A stretch of 64,000 nt of DNA, taken from Trichobilharzia regenti. Lineage: Eukaryota > Platyhelminthes > Trematoda > Strigeidida > Schistosomatidae. The notes below the pieces were generated by a model. That model was not told where the DNA came from, did not search any database, and worked only from the letters and a program-made list of their open reading frames with translations. Positions 50,928 through 62,617 of the stretch are shown in pieces. Numbering within the stretch: position 1 is the stretch's first letter; every line of letters starts with the position of its first letter. Position numbers and translations under genes: made by a program. Location of the stretch: the NCBI GenBank assembly GCA_944472135.2, contig OX235262.1:40289804-40353803 (forward strand). The letters are read 5' to 3'.

Positions 50928-52304
50928 CATCAATTATATGTCTTGTCTCTATAATGTGTTTCTCAGTAGAGGAGCTAGGTCGTCTGTTCTCATCATTAAT
51001 GGGTTCTAGGAATTCTATTTGCTTCCGAAGCCAATTAGGAATATGCATTGAAACCCTTAAAAGCAGAGACCGATAAGTCCTCAGTGATATATATATATAT
51101 ATATACATCCATTCAAAATGGTAAATACAGTGGGATATTACATCACATTTCGCATGTTCTAAATGCTTAGATGTATGCATAGGCTTCATATTCTCAATTA
51201 TACTGATCATAGCTGTATAAGAAGACTTTTTAACCTCGTTGTTCAATCTTTATTGAGTAACCGAGCTTCTGTGGTCATCCATGTGGAGTAGCCTGATGTA
51301 TCCGTCTTTCCTAGTGGCGAGTTAGAGAGTGGGTGTTGGTCTTCTGCCCGCTTTATATTCCCCAATGAATTTGTCTGGATAATTGTTATCAATCAGAGTT
51401 TGTGTCAACTTTCTTTCTTCCTCATCAAGTGTGTCTTCAGTGCATATTCGTTGGATTTTAGTGAGGAGGCGCCTCGCTCACTGAGGGTCTTTTTTACCGA
51501 ACAGGATAGAAACTGTGATAATTAAGATACTGTCCTGAACAGGTAGGTTTTCTATAAATAGATTCTTTTATGGATCCATCAGGCCGTCGACTAAGCAATG
51601 CGTCTAGGAAGGATAAACAATTATCTTCCTCTCCTACAAAGGTAAGTGGATGAACTTCATTCAATCGATTTAAAACTGAAGTGGCAGAACAAGGCTTATC
51701 ACTTATGACTGCAGTATCGTCAACATATCTTCTATAGAGTGGTGCATTTTCGATTAAGTCTTCTGATAAACTTTCAATATACGACACATCTGTTAAAAGA
51801 GTCCCCAACGAAATTCGCATCGTGAACACCATCGACCTGGAGGAAGCAACCACCTTCAAATACGAATCTAACTTTGCCAGTTCATAGAAGTAATACATTC
51901 CTCTAGTAAGGTATTGGGAATGGGGTGAAAGAGTTATGTGTCAAAATGTAATCACACAAAGTGTCAATTGTTTTAAGTAAAGGCACATTAGAGAATAAAG
52001 ATTTTACATCAAAGGAGTGCATAACTTAACTCATAATACTGATATCATGAAGATAATTATTCCGTTCATATGTGTCTTTTAAAACAGAATTGTGCTTTAA
52101 CTGGGTGCAATAATTCTACTAACCATTTAGGAAGTTTACATGTTGGGGATCTTCACATTGACAGTATAGGTCGGAGGGGCTTATTGGGTTTATGTGTTTT
52201 TGGTAAACCATACATATGAGGGAACTTTCATTCTAATGGTTTCAAAGAGTCAAATGTATCTTTACCTGTAGCATTTATGCCAAGAAGTTTCACTAGATTA
52301 TTTT

Positions 52305-52492
52305 TTATATTTTTGATTTACAGCTTGATTCCACACTGTATATTTGGTACAAGTATGGAATTTTCAGCATGGATATCGGTAGCTCAAATTTCGCAGGCCG
52401 ACCATAGATATCAGGTGTGCGTCGGCAGGGGATCGAACCTCGGACCATGTGTATGGTCGGCGAGAGTCCTAACCACTGTGCCACTGTCCCTT
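52305..52492 (-). repeat. SINE family D nested in PLE-4
   Basis: Complement of head ('aaccactgtgccactg'), B-box ('gatcgaacctcgg') and tail ('agcttgattccacactgtat'). Well preserved. Confidence 0.85.
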
Positions 52493-52499
52493 GAAACAA

Positions 52500-52800
52500 C
52501 TGAATATCTTCTTTGGTTACAGGATTTCATCATGAGCTGACATCAATTAGGGAACCATTGGAAAACCTGGGAGCACTGGACAGCTGTTTCGTCCTAATTT
52601 GGGACTCGTCATCAGTATGCACTCATCACCACGGGGTTCGAACCCAGGAACCTCTTGTTACAAGGCTAGAGAGCTCGTATACTATTAAGCCACTGGGACC
52701 CGATCCAATGGCCCATGAATTTTAATTTCTGCCACCTAACAATATAGCGCAACCGCTAGCAAATGTCTTCGGGGAGTATTTGTCCTCACACCCGACATGC
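52500..52800 (-). repeat. SINE family B nested in PLE-4
   Basis: Complement of 3' end ('ggatttcatcatgagctgac'), ribozyme ('tttcgtcctaatttgggact', core ATGACGA, stem II perfect, GAAA intact), B-box ('ggttcgaacccaggaa'), A-box and leader ('cgcaaccgctagcaaatgtc'). The 9-nt 'tgaatatctt' recurs at 52500 and 52801, a short flanking duplication. Confidence 0.8.
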
Positions 52801-53489
52801 TGAATATCTTCTGAAGAGTGATTACGGCTGAATTTACTTTTATCATCAACAACAGGTAACATTTTGGATTTGTAGTCAATTTAATTTATGATGACAACCC
52901 CAGAACTTTTATCAGGTTTTGTAACTGTTATATTAGGGTTTTTCAGTAGCTCTTTCAAGGCTTTGAAATGCTGAGAATTAAAAATGGTTTTTTCTTAAGG
53001 ATTGTTTCTTATAAAGCTGATGAGCTATATCTATCATCTTGGCTTTAAACTAACCCCAGTACTCATCGGATATTTCAACAAGAGATTTGAGTTTGCTGTA
53101 TAAGTTTTTGAACTCAACGTGCATGGCTAAATCCGCAAACTGCATACGAGGAATACAGAATTTAAGTCCAAGGGATAAAGCTTCTTTCTGATGAGTAGAC
53201 AGAGTAACACCGGCAAAATGTGTCACATATTTATCGGACTTCACTAGAAAAAGATCTATGCCGTTTTTATCACCAGTTGAACTTTTCAACTTATTTTTGT
53301 ATGTTTATTTTTGTTTACTGAGTAACATCGCTACAAAACTCAAGAAATTCCAGTTGACATATAATTGATGATTCATGTAAATGAATTAAAATCAACAATG
53401 ATAATTAGTTTTCTTGTGTATGAGTTAAATTTTAACAGTGTTTGGAAATATTAAAGTGCAAGAGAAACTTTCTTCCTTTCGATCCTTAT

Positions 53490-54140
53490 TCTAAGGATGT
53501 CGGCAGCTAAGTCACCTTTGGATTTAAGGTTTATGTACAGTATTTTCTTAGTTACAAACGTTATATCATGTTTCATAGGTTTCAACTCTACGTTCTTGTG
53601 TATAGAAAACGTGGTGGAAATCCATTTTGCATCAAGAATTTTCTCAGAAGGTTTAACTCTTCCTCCACAGTATCAGGACTACAATATGCACTCAATGCAA
53701 ATGGCAAGTGATCGAATCAGGTTTCTTTTTCGACCAATGGGTACACAGCTGCAGTAATTTTTCAGCATACGATTTCGTAACAGCCTCCTAGAGACTGATC
53801 TCTTCACATTTCCGTCAGTCTTCCTTGATAAGTCCACATTCAGAAAATAAAAATTAGACTTGTTCCCTTTTTTAAAGCGCCAATTTTTTGGCTGGATGGC
53901 AACCATCAAATGCATTTAACATATTACTCTAGTCACTATCATAAATAATAAAGACGTCATCTACATACCTTTTATAAAACTGAAAACTTTGGATTGTTAA
54001 CTTCAGTTGATCGTTTTTTAGACTGGTCATAAAACAATCTGCAAGGAGAGGGCCTGAAGGATAACCCATTGAAACACCATCCTTTTGTTTGTATTTGTGT
54101 GACAAATCTGCTGAGTTGAATCCACTTACAAAATACTGTG
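53490..54140 (-). pseudogene. PLE reverse transcriptase relic (PLE-2-like)
   Basis: On the minus strand: 'NSADLSHKYKQKDGVSMGYP' and SGPLLADCFMTSLKNDQLKL, then FYKRYVDDVFIIYDSD (catalytic YVDD near 53970-53940), then 'FYFLNVDLSRKTDGNVKRSV' and 'IGRKRNLIRSL'. No linker or endonuclease follows on this strand. Confidence 0.75.
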
Positions 54141-54199
54141 AAATGCAAGGCGATGATGGTGTTGATGAGTCACAACAGATTCATTCCTACAATGTAGGG

Positions 54200-55120
54200 A
54201 AGGAAAACTGACAAGTCAGCTCAAGGCTGTAAATAGTGAGTAGGTGAGTGGCTAGTACGAAATAGTATGCATTAAAGAGGAGGTATTAAGGGTGCAGTGA
54301 ATAGTTCATCATGAAATAACCAATATATGAAATGAAACAGATGAGGGCATATATTGAGCAATGCGATAATACCACTAATAATAAGTCAAAATAGAATGAA
54401 TGGAAAATTCGATAGTACTGAAAGGATGCTGAATTGAAGTATGGGTATGAAAAAAAGGAAGGGACACTCGTAGAACGGAGAAGAAATTTCAATCCATGTT
54501 TGGTCATGGTAGGAACAGAGCCTAAGTGTGCTCTTATTGAAAATACAGTTCCGGTTTAGTCGATGTAGGCGCAGTGCGTGTGTTAATAACATAGGAATGT
54601 AGTGTATAACCCTGTAGACCGTATTAATGTCTATGCAGTGTCTTGGTTTCACCAAGTGGAATAGAACTGATCTTTTTATACATCTAATTTCATGTTAACT
54701 GAACCAAGCTGGTGAATATTCTCGAATCTGTCGACGAACCTCACTAATCGTACATCCTATATAGCTTGAACCACAGGAACGGTATATTCCTGTGTAGGAG
54801 TTAAGATTAGGTAAGACATGCTTTAGTTTCCAGGTAGACATTAGCCGACTGCTGAAGAATAATAGCAGATGTGAAGACCAACACATTTGTCACCCTGTAC
54901 AACTACTAATCTCTTATTCTACGTTAAATGTATCCCCCGTATAACTGGCCATTATTTTAACGGCAACACATATTATAATTTATAATTGTAAGAGCCTGAA
55001 GAAAATATAATGAGAATAATCCTTGTTAAGAACGACTTTTAATATATATACATCTATGTATATATTTGATTTTACAGACAAGAAAGTGAAACTTCGAAAA
55101 GAGAATTTTCTTTACTGAAA
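54200..55120 (-). pseudogene. PLE endonuclease copy (PLE-2-like) with 5' inverted end
   Basis: On the minus strand 54886-54695: 'KLKHVLPNLNSYTGIYRSCG' then SSYIGCTISEVRRQIREYSPAW (GIY-YIG motif readable). C-terminal block 54655-54440 ('HCIDINTVYRVIHYIPMLLT'). A plus-sense copy of the PLE-2 3' end near 55065-55120 ('cttcgaaaagagaattttct') would be the element's 5' inverted repeat. Between it and 55635 I see nothing. Confidence 0.6.
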
Positions 55121-55634
55121 TCCTAATATTTAAAAAATGTTGACAAAGTTATTTGTTACTAAATCGTATTTATCTTGCTACAATAATGGAATGAAAAAAA
55201 GATTTAGGTATAGTTCAGTTCGATGGAGAAGAAATTCCAACATAGAAGCCGAACTCGAGATGTCACTGTGAAGTTAACAAACACCTTCCAAGTTTAGTGA
55301 TAACTTTGTCATCTCAAGTTAAATTTCATCGAAAACGCAGAGTCATTAAAAAACTAAAAAAAACTGGATATATATGTTTCTATTCCTATTCTTGCTTTCA
55401 TCGGAAAAAGATGCATCAGCTGACTGGCTTCCCGAAGGTTTTCACCAGCTCACATCATTTCTCCTTTCCGATTCCAGTGAAAAATAAGTTGCTTTTTTTA
55501 TGAATTCTGAATATTTTTCTTGTGCGTTTAATTTTCTGTAGCAGTATAATTGGTTTCGAGATAAAGTTGCTGGCCCCTGAACCCAACCCTCCGTCTTTTA
55601 CCGGTCTTGGGACTGGCTAGAAAACTAGCAAGCT

Positions 55635-56098
55635 AGTAAACTAGGTGGAAGAAATTTGAAAGAAGTTGCTTCCATCACTTATCTAAGAAGCATTGTTTCA
55701 ACCACAGGCACACAGCACAGATGAAGACGTCAAATGGCCGGTCGGCCGGAAAGAATTACCTACAAGAGACAGGCTGGCTTGGAACAAACCAACCAAGAGC
55801 CGATTGCTCAACAAATGTGTATGAGAAAGTGGAAATGGATCATGCATACATTGAGGAGGCCACCAAATGACATCTCACTTATCGCAGGCTATTGCTAGAG
55901 AGGAATCCAAATGTGAAGCGATGAGTGAGTCGTCGGTACGAGGGCGACATGGAGGAGATCGTATGAGGAGAAGATGAGAGAATATGGGCGATCATGTGGC
56001 TATTCAGATGAACAGGACAGCAGAAAATATACGAAAGTGGAGATGTGTTGTTGAAGGCCTGTGTTCTATTCGGAACCCGAGGGAACAATAATTCCCGG
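55635..56098 (+). pseudogene. RTE LINE 3' region with internal deletion
   Basis: 'LKEVASITYLRSIVSTTGTQ' (FTYLGSIVSTTG block) jumps near 55735 to 'RPERITYKRQAGLEQTNQEP', then MRKWKWIMHTLRRPPNDISL (WIGHTLRKPND block), and tail 'gaaggcctgtgttctattcg' with 'gaacccgaggg'. Confidence 0.75.
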
Positions 56099-56109
56099 TT
56101 GAATATTTA

Positions 56110-56255
56110 TTCCTTGTTTTAGGAACTCTTCAACAGTGCACAACCAGGGATTGAATCATGGAACCTTCTACTTAAGATGCAAGTATTTTGTCAGTCAGCC
56201 AATGGAACGGTATCTTATGGCCAATGATACCCAAAAGTCAATTCATGATGAATGA
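56110..56255 (-). repeat. SINE family B fragment
   Basis: 'ggaactcttcaacagtgcac', 'gggattgaatcatggaacct' (B-box complement), then an abrupt switch near 56225 to a 3'-end-like 'caattcatgatgaatg'. Confidence 0.45.
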
Positions 56256-56804
56256 ATTCAGATATACATACCTACTAATCAGAAAACTTAAAAGAAAAAC
56301 TACTCCACATTCGATGTGATTAGTTGTTTTTTTTTCAAATGTTGATGACCGTTTGTCCATTGTCTTCATCCTACGCAAACGAAGCTGTCTGATAAAACAA
56401 CCATTCAAGACCAGTATAAACATCGAATAAACACTCTGTCTGATTAGTTAGCTAACAAGCTGGAAAATGGATTTAAGCATGAGGCAGACTAGTGCGAAAT
56501 CTCTAAATTTCATCAGGTAGACTTATGGCGTCTGTTGCTGATAAAATTTATCAGTAGTATATAAAGAGAGGTTCGACGACATAAAAAAATAAAATAACAG
56601 GGACATAGATATGATGTCAGAGAAAGAAAATAATACAGCTTTGTGAAGTTACATGGCAGATGGGATAGGAACACAAAAAAAACATAATATGAAGGTCAGA
56701 AGTAGAAATGAAAAAAGGGTCTTATATCAGGTTAATAGGTCGGTAAATATGAGAACACACATATGTAGACTGTAAATTTTATAACTTAATTGAATTTAAG
56801 ATTC

Positions 56805-56915
56805 TCCGTTCAAGCCTCGATGGGAAATACAGGCACATCCAGATGACGAGTCCCAAATAGGACGAAATGCGCATTCTGGATTCTACTGCTAGTCACCATC
56901 CACTAACTAAATATA
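56805..56915 (+). repeat. SINE family A 3' half with ribozyme-like module
   Basis: Starts at the B-box ('gttcaagcctcgatggga') and includes the ribozyme-like module 56834-56885 (core ATGACGA, stem II and GAAA intact), then 'ctgctagtcaccatccacta'. No antisense arm. Confidence 0.75.
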
Positions 56916-56939
56916 AATTTTATAAGCATATAATTCTAG

Positions 56940-57135
56940 GTGCCTCACCATCAGGGTGCATTCTGAATCCTTGTTAAATGGCTGGAAGTAACTGGAAGGA
57001 TGCCTTGGCTAGACATAGGTCTTATGCTTGCTGATATTCATCATCAAGGCATATCTGTGATCTTGAAGGGATTGTGATTCGAACCCGCATCACTCAGTGC
57101 TGGATTCAGAGGCGTTACCACTGTGGCATCCTATT
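56940..57135 (-). repeat. SINE family C, minus-strand tRNA-like part
   Basis: 'ccttgttaaatggctggaag', 'catcaaggcatatctgtgat', B-box complement 'tgattcgaacccgcatcact', 'gttaccactgtggca' (A-box complement). Confidence 0.55.
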
Positions 57136-57599
57136 CTGCAAATGACTCTTTTTCGTAACGCACATTCTGATGAAGTTTGGCCTCTTAAAAGTTGTCTTAT
57201 ATTGTGTCTAGATGAGTACAACTCAACTGAAATATTTTCTCTCTTATTATAAATATTCTCCAACAATTCAGAGGTTTAATCTCTTAAAAGAATTAGTTGA
57301 AGTCTTTTTTTAGGTCATATATAATGTTTCACAAACACACACACACATACACACAGTCATATACCGACATAGTTTTACATGTGTTAGACAATGTCGGCTA
57401 AAAATAACCAGACAAAATATATAAACTGGGCGTTTCTGTCTTCTGTCTATCCCTATCTATGTACAGACAGTTATCACAGATTTATTTGTTTTGTTTTTCT
57501 CGCATAGACAAGAATTAGCTCACACTGTAATTATGTTTTCTTTATATTTCACAGCTACTCACAGCTTTTTAAACTTTTCTTGAATACTACATTTGATCT
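57136..57599. other. Unassigned interval
   Basis: An (AC)n run near 57338-57355; otherwise nothing recognised. Confidence 0.4.
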
Positions 57600-58440
57600 T
57601 GTGCCTATCTGAAAAGAATTCACCTGGAAAACTGCAACCCTCAAAATGTTTCATTACAACATCCATGAAATCTTAAACGGCTAAAACCGCCCCCATGAGA
57701 CTATTCTACCTGAATCTACAATTCACTGGAGACACTAATTGGCAGAAATACTGAGAAACTGTGTATCCCTTTCGCTGAAGAAAACTTCCTCCACAACTGA
57801 GCTCTGAAGAACTTTCTCTACAAATCCAGTGATTCATATGAAAGTGGAGAGCAAGCTACCATTGCTGGTCTCATCAATGCGTGTCTATCAGTTCTCCTAC
57901 TTTTGTGGAGCTAGGTATGTCAACCGTCTGCTATCCAAACATATCATCGAATACTTCCCATCATGATTTTATAAAGGAGGAAAAAGACCCCCGCGCAGCG
58001 CCGCTCCTCTATCCTGAGACACCTGATCGTATCTGGATGCCAAGCTAACTTGAAAACCAACTTCAAAGTCATTTATTTACAGGATATGCGGAAATCTTGT
58101 TAAAGGAGTACGAATGAAAGTTCCGTAAACCACAGAGGCGACGGCAATTCACATATGAAATCCTGAATTCTGCATACAGAAGCTTGTTCAGTCACTAAAT
58201 CTAAAATGGACCTGATCTTTCTTAACACCGGATATGTAATTCTCTCACTGTCTACTAAATTTCTACCTCCTTATTGTAACTGTTGTTAACTTGATTCTCA
58301 TTCAGTTTCTGCTGGATTCAACTCGAACTTGTCAACTCTATTACGTAATTCATTTTACTTATTTAAATTTGTTGCCATTTCGACCCGGTTAACACTCTCT
58401 ATATTATGTAATTTGTTACCTAAAATTTACAATTCTAATG
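57600..58440 (+). pseudogene. PLE-2 endonuclease relic, 3' end displaced to 59906-59965
   Basis: 'SSMRVYQFSYFCGARYVNRL' (GIY-YIG region near 57870-57930; Y-IG changed to YVN), 'LSKHIIEYFPS', 'QANLKTNFKVIYL', then an AEA-like block and 3' UTR. Two RTE insertions separate the UTR from its conserved end, which resumes at 59906 ('tacgcggttgtacaatttga', GCTGAAAAGAG...). Confidence 0.65.
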
Positions 58441-58448
58441 ACACACCT

Positions 58449-58561
58449 GGAGCAGGGTGAAAAAGTTGTCAGAAAACCGAAGTCAATGGAGGTGCGCAGC
58501 TGAAGCCCTATGTTCCTCTAGGAACTAAAGGATACAATAATATAATAATAAATAATAATAA
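58449..58561 (+). repeat. Severely 5'-truncated RTE insertion with TSD
   Basis: Flanked by TAATGACACACCT at 58436-58448 and 58562-58574 (exact 13 bp). Contains only the last codons and tail: GAAGCCCTATGTTCCTCTAG, GAACTAAAGG and (AAT)n. Confidence 0.9.
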
Positions 58562-58599
58562 TAATGACACACCTATGGAAATATTCCTCTTGCTCCTAA

Positions 58600-59905
58600 G
58601 AAAATTTACTGTGTATCTATGCGGTTGTCACTGACAATTATACATCTCATCCAACAGTCGTACGACAATGCTGCATGTCAGGTAATCCACAACAGGAAAC
58701 TTACGGATTCCTTCAAAGTGAAGACAGGAGTAAGGCAAGGCTGTCTACTATCGCCAATGATCTTCCTAATTGCAGTAGTTTGGATAATGCGACAGACAGC
58801 GGCGAGCACTGAGGAAACAGGCATAAAATGGACTCACAAAAAACCTGGAGGATCTGGACTTCGCCGATGACATATATTTGTCTGATTTCCCACAAACTGG
58901 AAGATATTCAAATGAAAAGCAACAAGTTGGCACAAGAAGCATCAAAGATAGGACTTCAGGTAAACACTGAGAAGATAGAGTTGATGAAGATTCCTGGCCA
59001 ACACCAACAGCAACAACAACAACAGACAACAAGCAGCCAGCATAAATGGGATGAACCTGAAAGAAACAACCTCCTTCACCTACCTGGGAAGCATCGTTTC
59101 AACTACAGACGGAACTGATGAGGATATCAAAGCAAGAATAGGAGAAGCAAGACAAGCTTTCATTACTCTTAAGTCTGTGTGGAGGTCAACGGAACTCAGC
59201 ATCAAAAATAAGATCCGGATTTCCAACTCCAATGTGCGTCGGTGGCACAGTGGTTAGGACTCTCGCCGACCATGCGCATGCTCCAAGGTTTGATCCCCCG
59301 CCGCACACCCGATATCTATGGTCGGCCTGCTAAATCTGGGCTACCGATATCCATGCTGAAAATTCCATATTTATACCAAAAATACAGTGTGAAATCAAGC
59401 TGTAATCAAAAATAAAAAAACAAAAAAATAATAAGTCTGTCAGTGCTACTCACTATACGGATCAGAGGCTTGCACTGCGCGTCATAAAGAGCATCTCAAA
59501 CAAACTACAGACCTTCATCAACAGCTGTCTTCGCTCAATACTCAAGATTAGATGGCCAGAAAGGATCAGCAATAGGCACCTCTGTGAGCGAACCAATCCA
59601 GCAGGAACCGATCATGCAACAAATATGCAGGAAGAATTTGAGATGGATTGGCTGGCGATTCTCTGAGGAAACCATCAAGTGAGTGACATCACTAGACAAG
59701 CCATTGCTCGAGTGTAACCCGAAAGGGAAGTAGTGAGTTGGTCGTCAGTGCAAGGGTGACTCGGAGGAGGTGATGTGAAGAGGAGATGAAAGCATGTGGA
59801 CAGACTTGGAGCCAGGTGAAAACGTTGGCAGAGAACCGAACGCAATGGAGACGCGCAGCTGAAGCCCTATGTTCCTCTAGGAATTAAAGCAAATAATAAT
59901 AATAC
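58600..59905 (+). pseudogene. RTE LINE (SR2/SjR2-like) split by SINE D
   Basis: 'IIHLIQQSYDNAACQVIHNR', VKTGVRQGCLLSPMIFLIAV (RT block), LEDLDFADDIYLSDFPQ/ICLISHKLEDIQMKSNKL (catalytic F/YADD across a frameshift near 58860), VNTEKIELMK, then TSFTYLGSIVSTTDGTDEDI and KARIGEARQAFITLKSVWRS to NSNV, where SINE D enters at 59232. After it come SVLLYGSEAC (frameshifted), 'KLQTFINSCLRSILKIRWPE'-type blocks, a degraded GHTLR region, and the tail GAAGCCCTATGTTCCTCTAG with (AAT)n near 59898. Best RTE copy in the window. Confidence 0.85.
59232..59430 (+). repeat. SINE family D inserted in RTE RT frame
   Basis: GCGTCGGTGGCACAGTGGTT head, B-box slightly decayed ('aaggtttgatcccc'), body 'gatatctatggtcggcctgc', tail 'ctgaaaattccatatttata' to 'gaaatcaagctgtaatc' and A-rich end. 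It splits the RTE codons for NSNV and SVLLYG. Confidence 0.85.
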
Positions 59906-59965
59906 GCGGTTGTACAATTTGAGAATGATATCGCTGAAAAGAGTAACCCTTGGCTAAACTTCTTT

Positions 59966-60600
59966 TTTTATTATGTGTGTTTAACGACATCAGTTTTCAA
60001 ATAAAACTCAATGGAGATTTGATGCCTTCCTATTATCAGTGTCTGTAAATTGTCACTTATTGAGTCATTGATTCTAGAAATATTATTTTTATAATTGTAA
60101 TTCACTAGTCTAGGCGCTTGATAATTCCAACCGCCACTTAATACCACAGGTTCGAACCCGAACCCACTTACCGAGAGGGTTTTTAGTCACCAGTGTATAT
60201 TGTAACTTGAACTTGTAAGTGGAGTATTTAAGTCAAACTTTTGAGTAAAGCTGAACATAAAAATACTGTGTTTTTTCTTATAAACTTATGGGTATATTTC
60301 ACGATTATTTATATTCATAAAAGGGAAATAAGTAAATGAAATTTCTTCAAGACTCTTGAGTAACGGAGCAATGAATTAAGCAGGGAAGAGGAGAAATGAA
60401 ATACACAAAGTATGAAACAAGAACAAAAGAAAGCAGAATACAAATAAACTCATGAAAATGAAACTTTTGGCATCCTTACATATCATTTTGCCCAAATAAT
60501 GCTCACCATGTCCTGCAGTTTGAGTATCAGTAGTTTTAATCCAATAGATGTATGTAAACGCAAGTGGTTTTAGATTCACTTGTAAGCCATAGTGTTTTTG
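59966..60600. other. Unassigned interval
   Basis: No element recognised. A minus-strand open stretch near 60579-60450 is followed by a possible donor (CATG|gtgagc at 60506), but I cannot match it to any protein. Confidence 0.35.
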
Positions 60601-60610
60601 TGACCTCCTC

Positions 60611-61470
60611 TTGATCTATTACTGGTTAGTTTGGTGGTGGAACCTACGGATTTCCGACATATTTTCATCACAAACAAGGGAAAGTAGGCAGCTGGTGCAT
60701 CTAGCATGTAGACAGACTCATTTAGAATGGTTTCAATCATTGTCGAGAATTGCTAAAAAGATAAGACACTTGCAACTGAAAAACGCATCACAACGACACT
60801 TACAACGATTTGAAATTTCGAGCGTCCCACCTGCCCTATATACACGGCCTTACAAAAAGACACACGAAGAACATGTCTCCCTGAGACCCCTACTCTCTAT
60901 GACCAACTGGCCTCAGCACAGAGTCGCCTGTCGGCTTGAGGAGAAGTTGGAACCCATTCCTCAACGGCTACCTTTGTACACTGTGAAAGATACGTTTTCT
61001 TTCGCCGAAAGCATGAACCATATGAAAGTTTGATTTAGGTTCCTGGTGTAATTTGATGTAACCTTCTCGTTTACAAGGATCCCAATCAATAAAAAAACAA
61101 TCGAGATCATTTGCCAGCAGTCTGATCTTCTCCCACTTCCAGTGTCGGAAATCAAAAGCCTAATGCTAATGTTTACCATGGATGTGCAATTTCAGTTTGA
61201 CATCACTCTTTACCGCCAAATAGATAGTGCAGCTATTAGCAGTCCACTTAGCCCTGTTTAAGCAGATATCTTAATATCAAACCTTGAGAGAACGAAGTTG
61301 AAGCATGCAATCGACGAAACAGATTCTTATCCTCGATATGTTGATGACAGATTTGTAGTGTACAGCAATGAAAGTCATGCTTCCTATCTACTCAGATTAT
61401 TCAACGGAGTACACACAAATGTTGAATTTTCTATAGAACATTAAAACGATGAAAAGTTTTCTCATCTTAC
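60611..61470 (+). pseudogene. PLE-1 RT fragment
   Basis: 'THEEHVSLRPLLSMTNWPQH' (PKTHKEHVPLRPILSMTNSPQH position, about 60862-60921), RVACRLEEKLEPIPQRLPLYT, VKDTFSF, then in shifted frame FDVTFSFTRIPIN, 'LPLPVSEIKSLMLMFTMDVQ', 'RYVDDRFVVYSNESHASYLL' (about 61336-61395). The linker and endonuclease are deleted. Confidence 0.75.
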
Positions 61471-61765
61471 TCACCTCTTTTCTTTATGAAATAACTCCTT
61501 GACCATTGTGTGCATATATTCACTTTGTTTAAACTTGAGCTATTTGGGTTAAAACTAAACACGTGTTATTTTCTGAGCACTGTTCCTTAAGTTTGGAGCT
61601 TTCAGTCAACTTACATCATGTAAAATTTACAAATATGTCAAAATTGTTCTGTACATAAACTTAGTAGTTTCTCTAGGTTGTACACAGTTGATGAGAGGCC
61701 CACTAAATAAGTGATAGTACCGTATTATTCTGCACAAAATCAACTGTGCTTTCATCATTCATTGC
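61471..61765 (+). mobile_element. PLE-1 3' UTR
   Basis: Matches 7.74-7.99 kb ('aaataactccttgaccattg', 'gagcactgttccttaagttt', 'tttacaaatatgtcaaaatt'), ending with 'cagttgatgagaggcccac' and 'tgatagtacc'. Joined directly to the RT fragment by an internal deletion near 61465. Confidence 0.65.
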
Positions 61766-61999
61766 ACTTTATCAGTGGTCAGTGTCCATTTTATGCATTT
61801 ACTTGACGTATTGGTAAAAATTGGTAGGACGACAAGTGACCTCGAGTAATTTTGTAATGTAGAAACTGGCTGCGGAATTTTTAAGCTCTATTTACTTTTA
61901 TTTAAATAACATTTGCTACTTATTATTTGTTAGTAGTTAACGATTTAAGCAGAACTTTAAAGTTGATTTCAGTTAAAATCACACATTTCCAAGTCTTGG

Positions 62000-62235
62000 T
62001 TTGCAAGGGCTTGATTGATTTGATGACGGGTAGACATCATTTAGGAAACTACCACTATTCAAGGAGTACTGCTAACATGAGACTCCTCAGAATTATGCAC
62101 TTATAAACCTACAGAGAATTAAACCCAGAACCTTTAAATGAAATTCCTACAAATCAACATTACTGCTAATGGCTACGGGATGAAGTTGCCTAGGGTTGTA
62201 GTGAAAAGTTGTGACTGGCAGCATCCATCAAACCG
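62000..62235. repeat. SINE family B, decayed inverted pair
   Basis: 62000-62140 minus-sense ('ttggtttgcaagggcttgat', 'gagactcctcagaattatgc'). 62145-62230 plus-sense leader ('ggctacgggatgaagttgcc', 'gtagtgaaaagttgtgactg'). Confidence 0.5.
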
Positions 62236-62617
62236 GTGGTTGTGAGGAAAAGTACTCTACACTCTGAGCCGTATCATCCTACATATTATTCCAGTTTACA
62301 TTCTGCTAGGAAATTTAGCCCATCGACTTCAACGAGCCTAATTGACAACTGGAGAGAGGAGGGACATTTCACGTTGAAAATCAATGCACCATATGAACTC
62401 ATAGAACTCAGCTTCATTTCATAAATCTTTGATAACCCTATAAATGGTCTAATTAAGTCTGTCAAAGGGATTGAGATCATGATATCAAAACATGTTTACT
62501 CAGATTAATTTGAGGATTTCATTCAAATATAATCAATCAGCCAGGAGATGGACTCTGTTGACATTTGGGCTCTTATTTTGAACTCTGTAACTGTATCTGT
62601 AAGTTAAAATGGTATTA

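Larger units (their letters stand above)
48545..53300 (-). mobile_element. PLE-4 copy, nearly full length, carrying four nested insertions
   Basis: Read on the minus strand: N-terminal domain 53290-52830 ('DKYVTHFAGVTLS', THQKEALSLGLKFCIPR, 'EFKNLYSKLKSLVEIS'); RT entry near 52210-52140 (PKTHKPNKPLRPIL-like); RT palm 51898-51494 (ISLGTLL, APLYRRYVDDTAVISDKPCS, FLDALLSRRPDGS, IYRKPT); linker and endonuclease 51250-50920 (CIYHF, Y-IG lost, 'ENRRPSSSTEKHIIETRHII'); C-terminal relic 49630-49511; 3' UTR 48813-48545. Nested: SINE B 52500-52800, SINE D 52305-52492, PLE-2 49642-50927, SINE B compound 48818-49498. Multiple stops; inactive. Confidence 0.8.

Noticed and set aside
60376..60579. A minus-strand open stretch (NLKPLAFTYIYWIKTT...) as a missing PDE9 5' exon
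   Set aside because: The sequence does not resemble the PDE9 N-terminus, and the phase to the 47712 exon cannot be shown.
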